Assembly: GCA_937930625.1 (NCBI GenBank) | Contig: CALHBW010000240.1 | Coordinates: 1 to 5,863 of the forward strand | Source of the DNA: an uncultured Saprospiraceae bacterium | GTDB taxonomy: Bacteria; Bacteroidota; Bacteroidia; Chitinophagales; Saprospiraceae | DNA: 5,863 nucleotides | Direction of reading: 5' to 3' | Shown here: positions 1 to 4,870 of the stretch, piece after piece | How the letters are laid out: every line of letters starts with the position of its first letter | How positions within the stretch are numbered: the first letter of the stretch is position 1 | The notes under the pieces: generated by a model | Database searches by the model: none | Told to the model about the DNA's origin: nothing | Seen by the model: only the letters and a program-made list of their open reading frames with translations | Translations under genes and position numbers: made by a program

Positions 1-1017
1 TTCGTTGAATACTTCGTACATGTCGAAGGTCTGATTGAGGGTGATAAGGGCGTCTAGGAAGCGGTCGCGCTCGTCGGCTTGGAGGTTGTTGGCATTCTTA
101 CGGATGCGTACCATGAGGGCTTCGCGTCCGAGCAATTGACCGCTTGTGCTTGTGATTTCGACAATCGCATCTTTATCATCTACGCTTGGTCTGCCGAATT
201 GTCCTGCCATATAAAAATCGACCCAATCGCCGTTTGCAGGAAGGGTGATATTGGTGAGCGTGGCATTGGTCGCGGTGCTGGTGTGCGGCGTGAGCGTACC
301 GCCTCGTGCAAAGAGTACACGCCCTTCTGCACTTGCGAAATTACGAAGATTGACGGTAAGTGGCGCATCGCCGGTTACCTGTCGGATGCGGCAGGGCATG
401 GGCGACCAAGTGAGGTAATCGTCTGCGGAACTCGCGTTATTATTGATTTGCAATTCGATATTGGCGGGCGTGAAATTGGGCGGTGAATTGGTAATCATCA
501 TCGCCTTTCTGCCGAGAATCGTACCTGCTCGTGGTCCGCCTGCGGGGTTGGGACGGCGTAAGGTCATTTGCACGATAACATCTTTATCGCGCCGGCTTTG
601 TATAATATTGCTACTCGGACGAATGTATAGGTCTGCCCACTCGCCATTGGCGGGTACGAGCAGCGTGATAAAGCCCGATTGGGTGGAGGTCGTCGTGTAG
701 GAAAAAAGTAAAGGTACACCGCCGAGTCCGTTGTCAATATTTTCGATACTTACCTGCACATCTGTAACGAAATCCAATTGATTAACAACCCGCAAACGAC
801 ATGGGATAACACCATCAATATAGTCATCGCCTGTGAATGTAGTGTTGTTGATTTGGAGTTCGATTTCAGGCATGACGCCTCTATCCACCGATGGGTCAAC
901 AGGTGGTGGAGGGGGCGGTGGGGGAGGAGTGTCGTCCGGTGCGGGTGGGCAGCCGCATAAGACCAACATTAATGCGAATAGCAGGGATGAAAAGATGATT
1001 TTTTGATAACCTAACAT
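1..1017 (-). CDS. Tyrosinase-family lipoprotein, N-terminal part (cut by window edge)
   Basis: The frame is open from an ATG at 1017 to base 1 (339 residues, no stop), so the gene continues off the left edge. Residues 1-22 are a lipoprotein signal peptide with lipobox LCGC (Cys23 lipidated). A run of nine prolines (31-39) acts as a linker. Two related domains of about 130 residues follow (about 50-177 and 185-303). They share IELQIN (52 and 187), DDY (64 and 199), PCR-R (72 and 208), PANG-W-D (122 and 260), DKD (144 and 281) and LGR-A-M (168 and 296). Residues 304-339 (RIRKN, then ADERDRFLDAL, then Y-VFNE) match the start of the tyrosinase/polyphenol oxidase central domain, which oxidises phenols at a paired copper site. 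The copper-binding histidines lie beyond the edge, so activity cannot be judged. Base composition is visibly richer in G+C than the neighbours. Family call fairly sure; substrate unknown. Confidence 0.8.
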   Translation of the reverse strand, partial: MLGYQKIIFSSLLFALMLVLCGCPPAPDDTPPPPPPPPPVDPSVDRGVMPEIELQINNTTFTGDDYIDGVIPCRLRVVNQLDFVTDVQVSIENIDNGLGGVPLLFSYTTTSTQSGFITLLVPANGEWADLYIRPSSNIIQSRRDKDVIVQMTLRRPNPAGGPRAGTILGRKAMMITNSPPNFTPANIELQINNNASSADDYLTWSPMPCRIRQVTGDAPLTVNLRNFASAEGRVLFARGGTLTPHTSTATNATLTNITLPANGDWVDFYMAGQFGRPSVDDKDAIVEITSTSGQLLGREALMVRIRKNANNLQADERDRFLDALITLNQTFDMYEVFNE

Positions 1018-1030
1018 TTAATTTTCTTTA

Positions 1031-1242
1031 AAGTTAAAATGGAGAGCAGAAAATGTAAAATGTAAAATAATAAATGTGAAATGTAAAAGTTCCCTACAGT
1101 ACGCGAGTAAAATATTGTAATTATTTTCATTCCTAATGAATTTAAAAACAATATAATAATACGAAATACCCCGCGTCCTACTACTTTTACATTTTACATT
1201 TATTATTTTACATTTTACATTCCTTATTCTGCATTTTACATT
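1031..1242. repeat. Inverted heptamer-repeat element, AATGTAA type
   Basis: The plus strand carries AATGTAA, AATGTAA, AATAATA, AATGTGA, AATGTAA, AAG in strict 7-base steps from 1052 to 1089, preceded by two degenerate units (1038-1051). The minus strand carries eight units from 1242 down to 1187 (AATGTAA, AATGCAG, AATAAGG, AATGTAA, AATGTAA, AATAATA, AATGTAA, AATGTAA), then AAG. The inner five units plus AAG form a 38-base inverted repeat (1052-1089 against 1184-1221). Its only mismatch is at 1078, a G-U pair in plus-strand RNA. The core also folds partly: ACGCG 1101-1105 with 1172-1176, ATATTGT 1112-1118 with 1148-1154, and TTCATT 1126-1131 with 1135-1140. It fills the whole gap between the tyrosinase-like gene and ctlX, and its right end overlaps the ctlX stop codon by one base. 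The tyrosinase promoter must lie in or near it; I could not identify one. Confidence 0.88.
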
Positions 1243-2186
1243 CATTTATTGATTTTTTTCGGAAGAAAAACCTCCGCTAACATACAACGCGCACTACCGC
1301 CGCCGTATTTTTCAATAGTGTATAAGGGACTGTGGAGTATATTAGTATGACGTTTGATGTGAGAGATTTGTTCAGGCAAGAGAGATTTAAATGCTTGTTC
1401 GGACATCACAAGATACGTTTTTCCTGCCTGATTTTCAACTTGCAACATATTTCCTGCAAATTTATTCATTTGTTCTAATGAAATATGGATAATTTCTTTT
1501 TCTGTTTCTCTGAAATAATATTCCAGTTGTGCTTTTTCTTGTTCGTCGCGGATAGTTTCCATGCAAATGACAACAAAATCATCGCCCATTGCCATCATGA
1601 CGTTGGTGTGGTAAATGTCTTGTCCGGTGGCATCGGTGGCGTCAAATTGCACTTTTTCGTAGTCTGCCCATTCACAAAATTCTTCCAATAAACCCACATC
1701 GGTACGCGGACTTTTACAGGCATATGCCAAGCGGTTTGCGCGATCCATGACGATGCTGCCTGTACCTTCGAGAAAGCGGTTTTGTGCCTCATTTCCGCTG
1801 AAATCTATACGATGTAGAATATCAAAATCTTTTGCTAAAATATTGAAGACATCGCCGCGTCGTTCATGTCTGCGTGTGGGAGCGTACATAGGATAGGTGA
1901 CGACAGTGCCGTTGGTGTGGAATGAAATCCAATTGTTGGGAAATACAGCATCAGGCGTCACAGGTTCGGGCAAATCTTCGACCACGACTATATTGATACC
2001 CACGCTACGTAATTTTTCTACAAATCCATCAAATTCTGCTAATGCTTGCGCCTGAATTGCTTCTTTATTTTCTGCGCCCTCGGATTGTTGGAAGGCATTG
2101 CTGGCTGCGGTTTCGGGATTGTAACCGAAGGCGGCGGGGCGAATCATTAGTATGGTGGAGGTGGTTTGTTTTCGTTTAATCAGCAT
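1242..2186 (-). CDS. ctlX: CtlX-type citrulline-utilization hydrolase / amidinotransferase-family protein
   Basis: This is a complete cytoplasmic protein of 314 residues with no signal peptide. It belongs to the guanidino-group-modifying superfamily (arginine deiminase, dimethylargininase, amidinotransferase). The N-terminal QTTSTILMIRPAAF (7-20) is the family's characteristic opening. The catalytic signatures appear in order: D79 followed by FPNNW (82-86), the EGTGS loop (140-144), YHTNV with the likely catalytic H193, and near the C-terminus GGGSARCMLAEVF with nucleophile C301. The likely reaction is hydrolysis of a guanidino or ureido group, with citrulline as substrate in the named member of the family. 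No other citrulline or arginine catabolism gene is nearby to confirm the substrate. The start at 2186 is chosen because only six residues precede the conserved opening. The TGA stop abuts the AATGTAA repeat array, and the 178-base upstream gap holds two other repeats, so it is probably transcribed alone. Confidence 0.82.
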   Translation of the reverse strand: MLIKRKQTTSTILMIRPAAFGYNPETAASNAFQQSEGAENKEAIQAQALAEFDGFVEKLRSVGINIVVVEDLPEPVTPDAVFPNNWISFHTNGTVVTYPMYAPTRRHERRGDVFNILAKDFDILHRIDFSGNEAQNRFLEGTGSIVMDRANRLAYACKSPRTDVGLLEEFCEWADYEKVQFDATDATGQDIYHTNVMMAMGDDFVVICMETIRDEQEKAQLEYYFRETEKEIIHISLEQMNKFAGNMLQVENQAGKTYLVMSEQAFKSLLPEQISHIKRHTNILHSPLYTIEKYGGGSARCMLAEVFLPKKINK

Positions 2187-2220
2187 AAAAATGAAATTTT
2201 TTGATTTGGTGATTTTAATG

Positions 2221-2291
2221 GTGTCGCCGCTATGCGGCTATTGAGATGGAGGATTAGCCGTTGGTTACAAATAGTGTCGGTGCTATGCACC
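2221..2291. repeat. Pair of GTGTC-hairpin repeats with compensating stems
   Basis: GTGTC (2221-2225) is followed by stem GCCGC, loop TAT, stem GCGGC (2226-2238). GTGTC (2274-2278) is followed by stem GGTGC, loop TAT, stem GCACC (2279-2291). The leader and loop are identical, while two stem positions differ and both changes are compensated on the partner side. This supports selection for, or descent by, a folded form. The segment between them begins with GGCTA and holds TAGCC, giving a competing 6-base stem (2235-2240 with 2255-2260) that cannot form together with the first hairpin. The pair lies 35-105 bases upstream of the ctlX start, so it may be in its leader. It resembles short dispersed palindromic (REP-like) units; whether it is dispersed cannot be seen here. 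Confidence 0.7.
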
Positions 2292-2337
2292 TGCAAAATC
2301 AACGTGAAACATGGCAATTGTATTTTTTATTTTGTAT

Positions 2338-2377
2338 GATTTTTAATCAAAAATCAAAAATCACTTAATCAAAAATC
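2338..2377. repeat. Heptamer array, AATCAAA type, overlapping a gene 3' end
   Basis: On the minus strand the units read GATTTTT (2377-2371), GATTAAG (2370-2364), one extra T, GATTTTT (2362-2356), GATTTTT (2355-2349) and GATTAAA (2348-2342). The first two units encode the last residues and the TAA stop of the PfpI-like gene. The outer part also folds as a hairpin: GATTTTT 2338-2344 pairs with AAAAATC 2349-2355 around a 4-base loop. It may help end the transcript, but there is no G/C-rich stem, so this is not a standard terminator. Confidence 0.72.
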
Positions 2378-3153
2378 TTATGAGGTACTTCGTCCAAATC
2401 CCAATCTATCACCAAACCTTTCGCGAGGCGTTCTGCAATCTTTTTTCCGTATAAAACTTCACACAAATATAAAGATGCTTCAAAGGATTTTGCGCCACCT
2501 GCTGAGGTGATATATTTGCCATCGTGTACAAAAAGGACATTTTCGTGGACGGTGAGTTGGGGGAACATTTTGCGGTAAGTGGGAATATCACTTGGGAACG
2601 TGGTGGACTCTACGCCGTCAAGCAAACCTGCCTTTGCAAGTACGAATGCACCATCGCAATGTGAGGTGACATAGAGCGCTTTTTCGGCGGTTTTACGGAC
2701 GAAGTTAATCATTTTTTCATCCTCTAAATCGGTATCGAGATGATGTTCGGCACTGGGTACTACGAGGATGTCGATGTTCGGCAGTTTATCTGTCAAATAA
2801 TTATAATCGGGTAACATTCGGATGCCTTCAAAACTGGTAATCGGGTCGAGTGTATTGGCGACCATAAAGGTGTTCATGGGCTTGATGCCTTCGCGGAAAA
2901 TGGTGTGTTGGAAGATGTCGTAAGGGGCGGTGAGTTCGGTATTATAGACGCCATCCATGATGAGGAAAGCGACGTTGTAGCGATTGGCTTGTATGTCGGG
3001 CGTGCGGTATGGGGCGTTGATTTTATTGGTGGTGTCTAATGTCTTTTGAGGTGTGGGAATACCGCAAGCAAACATCATTAAGCAAGAAAAAATGACGAGA
3101 TATTTGATGTGAATTGTAATGACTGCTTTGGCTGTCAGATAAATATATTTCAT
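2365..3153 (-). CDS. DJ-1/PfpI-family lipoprotein (class I glutamine amidotransferase-like fold)
   Basis: The protein has 262 residues from the ATG at 3153. An in-frame TTG at 3174 would add seven residues but is a weaker start. A long signal peptide ends in MFAC with Cys30 as the likely lipidated residue. The DJ-1/PfpI domain covers about residues 58-250: NVAFLIMDGV opening, conserved acidic E73 in ELTAPYDIF, IDILVVPSA (127-135), and the nucleophile elbow SHCDGA with C166, then LAKAGLLDG. STTFPSD (183-189) corresponds to the TTH-type segment of the isonitrile-hydratase/GlxA-like branch, and YITSAGG (214-220) closes the site. It lacks the helix-turn-helix seen in GlxA-type regulators, so an exported hydrolase or hydratase is likelier than a regulator; the reaction is unknown. 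Residues 5-13 are encoded by one arm of an inverted repeat, and the last codons lie in a heptamer array. It is transcribed divergently from the dienelactone hydrolase-type gene. Confidence 0.8.
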   Translation of the reverse strand: MKYIYLTAKAVITIHIKYLVIFSCLMMFACGIPTPQKTLDTTNKINAPYRTPDIQANRYNVAFLIMDGVYNTELTAPYDIFQHTIFREGIKPMNTFMVANTLDPITSFEGIRMLPDYNYLTDKLPNIDILVVPSAEHHLDTDLEDEKMINFVRKTAEKALYVTSHCDGAFVLAKAGLLDGVESTTFPSDIPTYRKMFPQLTVHENVLFVHDGKYITSAGGAKSFEASLYLCEVLYGKKIAERLAKGLVIDWDLDEVPHKIFD

Positions 3154-3224
3154 TTGCAATAAGTTGATTAACAAGAATTTAGAATTTTATTTTTCATTTA
3201 CTTGACAGCTAAAGCAGTCATTAC
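3116..3224. repeat. 109-base inverted repeat across the start of the PfpI-like gene
   Basis: The 22-base arms at 3116-3137 and 3203-3224 are reverse complements with one mismatch (3130 against 3210, a G-U pair in plus-strand RNA). Pairing continues inward after two mismatches (TAAAT 3140-3144 with ATTTA 3196-3200). The arms show no 7-base period, unlike the other repeats in the window. The ATG of the PfpI-like gene (3151-3153) sits in the unpaired centre, and the left arm is translated as residues 5-13 of its signal peptide. It could be a small non-autonomous insertion (MITE-like), or a hairpin that controls access to the start. GAATT (3111-3115) and GAATC (3226-3230) flank it, but this is too weak to call a target-site duplication. 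Confidence 0.82.
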
Positions 3225-3233
3225 GGAATCGTT

Positions 3234-3264
3234 ATGCAAGTAAGGCATTTTTCACTAACTTCGC
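3234..3264 (+). promoter_or_regulatory. Possible Bacteroidota-type promoter for the dienelactone hydrolase-family gene
   Basis: TAACTTCG at 3256-3263 matches the phylum's -7 consensus TAnnTTTG at all but one position. Nineteen bases upstream, ATG at 3234-3236 matches two of three bases of the TTG -33 element. Transcription would begin about 15-20 bases before the ATG at 3288. It lies just outside the right arm of the 109-base inverted repeat. Short consensus matches of this kind arise by chance, so this is tentative. Confidence 0.3.
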
Positions 3265-3287
3265 AACATTAAATAATAATCAAATTT

Positions 3288-4118
3288 ATGGTAAACAAAT
3301 TCATTTCAATAACATTATTTGCAATAATTATATCATTCATAATGGCTTGTGGCGGTAAATCGAGCAACACGACCAAGGATATGAGTGATTTTAGCGAGGA
3401 AAAATCTTTTAAAGACGCGCACGATTCCCCCAAAGATATTGATGCGAAATTGACGAATGAAATGGTCACATTTCCTACGCCTGATGGCAAAGAGGGGAGT
3501 GCGTATATGATTAAATCAAAGACGGATTCAGATAAATATCTCTTTGTAATACACGAATGGTGGGGTTTGAATGACAACATTAAACAGGAAGCTGAACGCT
3601 ACGCTGAAGCCCTCGGAGACGTCAATGTGATGGCACTTGATATTTACGATGGCAATGTGGCGGAAGACCCCGACGATGCTTCCCGCTTTATGAAAGCTGT
3701 CAAAGAAGACCGTGCGGAAGCCATTGTAAAAGGTGCATTGGCGATGGCAGGAGAAAATGCAAAAATCGGCACTATTGGTTGGTGTTTTGGTGGTGGCTGG
3801 TCGCTAAAAAGTGCTTTGATGGCAGGTGAGCGGGCGGATGCTTGCGTGATTTACTACGGAATGCCCGTCAATGATGCCAAGCAACTTGCTACGCTTGACA
3901 CTGATGTACTCGGTATTTGGGCGGACAAAGACCAGTGGATTACGCCGGAAGTGGCGAAGAAATTTGGCTCGGTGATGAAGGCTACGGGCAAGAAATTTAT
4001 CTCACATTCTTTTGATGCCGACCACGCTTTTGCTAATCCGAGTAGCGAACGTTACGTAGAAGCTGCCGCCACGGAAGCCAATAAAATTGCATTAGAATAT
4101 CTTAAAGCGAGGCTTTGA
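3288..4118 (+). CDS. Dienelactone hydrolase-family lipoprotein
   Basis: This is a complete protein of 276 residues. Residues 1-20 are a lipoprotein signal with lipobox IMAC (Cys21), followed by a charged, flexible linker rich in Ser, Lys and Asp (about 22-57). The alpha/beta-hydrolase domain starts near residue 60. HEWWGLN (89-95) carries the Glu (E90) that the family uses to position the thiol. The nucleophile elbow is GWCFGG with C166, the acid is D213 in WADKDQW, and the histidine is H246 in DADHAF. The spacing (C to D 47, D to H 33) matches classical dienelactone hydrolase, which opens lactones to maleylacetate in chloroaromatic breakdown. No other catechol-pathway gene is present, and many family members act on other esters or lactones, so the substrate is unknown. 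The lipid anchor places it in the envelope rather than the cytosol, where the classical enzyme works. The stop codon is followed immediately by a heptamer array. Confidence 0.87.
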   Translation: MVNKFISITLFAIIISFIMACGGKSSNTTKDMSDFSEEKSFKDAHDSPKDIDAKLTNEMVTFPTPDGKEGSAYMIKSKTDSDKYLFVIHEWWGLNDNIKQEAERYAEALGDVNVMALDIYDGNVAEDPDDASRFMKAVKEDRAEAIVKGALAMAGENAKIGTIGWCFGGGWSLKSALMAGERADACVIYYGMPVNDAKQLATLDTDVLGIWADKDQWITPEVAKKFGSVMKATGKKFISHSFDADHAFANPSSERYVEAAATEANKIALEYLKARL

Positions 4119-4173
4119 AGTAGCGAGTAGCGAGTGCCGAGTAGCGAGACAAAACTACTCGCTACTCGCTACT
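4119..4173. repeat. Inverted heptamer array, AGTAGCG type, between convergent genes
   Basis: The plus strand has AGTAGCG (4119), AGTAGCG (4126), AGTGCCG (4133) and AGTAGCG (4140). The minus strand has AGTAGCG (4173-4167), AGTAGCG (4166-4160) and AGTAG (4159-4155). A perfect 17-base stem can form (4119-4135 with 4157-4173) around a 21-base loop, and other registers are possible because the units are nearly identical. The array begins on the base after the dienelactone hydrolase stop codon. Its other arm encodes the last five residues and the TAG stop of the small lipoprotein gene. Its position suggests a two-way transcript-ending hairpin, although no T-run follows. Confidence 0.88.
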
Positions 4174-4541
4174 CTCCTCAACATCAAATCAAAACCATTG
4201 CCCTTAACCATAGTGGAGAGGTGGAGTGTATCGGCATAATTTTCCGGCTCTACGATGAATACGACATCTTGCGCGAGGTTGGTGATGGTATTACTTGTAA
4301 CTTTAATGGGCACAGTGTAAGGAATTTTGGGAACAATAGGAAAGTTGCTGACTAATGTATCACCTGCGAAATTGAAGTATGTCCCTTCCAGCGTAGCGAT
4401 ATTTTTGCCGTCTCGTTCAGCAGAGTATAACTCCCAGTTGCCTTGTATGTCCTTTTGGATGTCTTTAGTGGTATTTTCGCTGCAAGCAGCAGCCAAAGCC
4501 AGTAAAGCTAATATTAGTATAAGATAATGAGTTGAGTGCAT
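4155..4541 (-). CDS. Small lipocalin-like lipoprotein
   Basis: The protein has 128 residues from the ATG at 4541. The signal peptide is very hydrophobic (residues 6-19) and ends in AAAC with Cys20 as the lipidation site. The mature part starts with a Lys/Asp-rich stretch, then IQGNWELYSAERDGK (about 33-47) followed by alternating beta-strand-like segments, including LEGTYFNFAGDT. This is the look of the small lipocalin-like beta-barrel domains common as orphan lipoproteins in Bacteroidota, usually of unknown ligand. The assignment rests on the G-WEL opening and overall strand pattern only. The C-terminal VASSE and the stop codon are encoded entirely within an AGTAGCG repeat arm, so the original C-terminus may have been altered. 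It converges with the dienelactone hydrolase-type gene. Confidence 0.65.
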   Translation of the reverse strand: MHSTHYLILILALLALAAACSENTTKDIQKDIQGNWELYSAERDGKNIATLEGTYFNFAGDTLVSNFPIVPKIPYTVPIKVTSNTITNLAQDVVFIVEPENYADTLHLSTMVKGNGFDLMLRRVASSE

Positions 4542-4549
4542 GGTTCTTG

Positions 4550-4582
4550 ATTCGTATATTCGTAATTCGTAAACTCGTGATT
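4550..4582. repeat. Heptamer array, ATTCGTA type
   Basis: The plus strand reads ATTCGTA plus T (4550-4557), ATTCGTA (4558-4564), ATTCGTA (4565-4571), AACTCGTG (4572-4579) and ATT. The units are 7 bases, with single-base insertions. It sits only nine bases upstream of the small lipoprotein's start, so it would lie in that gene's leader. I see no clear inverted partner nearby. Confidence 0.65.
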
Positions 4583-4655
4583 TAGAAACATGTTCTAATT
4601 TGACGAAGGAATTACAAGCAATTCAAATGCAAATTTAAGTAAAAACAAGCCTTTT

Positions 4656-4868
4656 TTTATAATGGAGAATGGATAATTGATAATGAAGAACGGCGGACGG
4701 AATGTATAATTGCATTGTAGTGGTATAATTGTTGATTATTAGGAGAATAATAACTTTTGCTATTTTACCATTAAAATATCTTTAGGAAATAAAAATAGCT
4801 AATAATCAGGTTTTTATTTATTTAAAGTAAACTAATTATTAATTTTACATTATCAATTGTCCATTATA
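4656..4868. repeat. Inverted heptamer element, AATGGAN/AATTGAT type, upstream of the Kazal gene
   Basis: The left arm on the plus strand steps in sevens: AATGGAG (4661), AATGGAT (4668), AATTGAT (4675), AATGAAG (4682), AACGGCG (4689). The right arm on the minus strand reads AATGGAC (4865-4859), AATTGAT (4858-4852), AATGTAA (4851-4845), AATTAAT (4844-4838), AATTAGT (4837-4831). The arms are complementary if one unit is skipped on the left, so the copies differ by exactly one heptamer. An inner inverted repeat sits in the core: TGATTATTA 4733-4741 with 4800-4808, and GCTATTTT 4759-4766 with 4792-4799. With the ATTCGTA array, this accounts for most of the 329-base gap between the lipocalin-like and Kazal genes. 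The right arm ends six bases before the Kazal ATG; its promoter must lie within the element but I could not place it. Confidence 0.8.
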
Positions 4869-4870
4869 AA

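Noticed and set aside
79..700. Plus-strand frames of 135 and 85 codons over the tyrosinase-like gene
   Set aside because: They lie opposite a frame with a clear signal peptide, an internal domain duplication and a family motif; the plus-strand translations resemble nothing.
1038..1242. CRISPR array
   Set aside because: Units are 7 bases, directly abutting, and inverted across a core; no spacers and no cas genes.
1018..1245. Minus-strand reading frame of 75 codons rich in VKC and NVK repeats
   Set aside because: It is made almost entirely of the AATGTAA heptamer arms; a 7-base period read in threes gives a repeating peptide. No independent coding evidence.
3154..3174. Seven-residue extension of the PfpI-like gene from an upstream TTG
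   Set aside because: The ATG at 3153 is a better start and the extra residues add no signal-peptide feature; TTG starts are rare in A/T-rich spacers like this.
4645..4660. T-run at 4652-4658 as a terminator
   Set aside because: No stable stem precedes it, and on the plus strand no gene ends just upstream.
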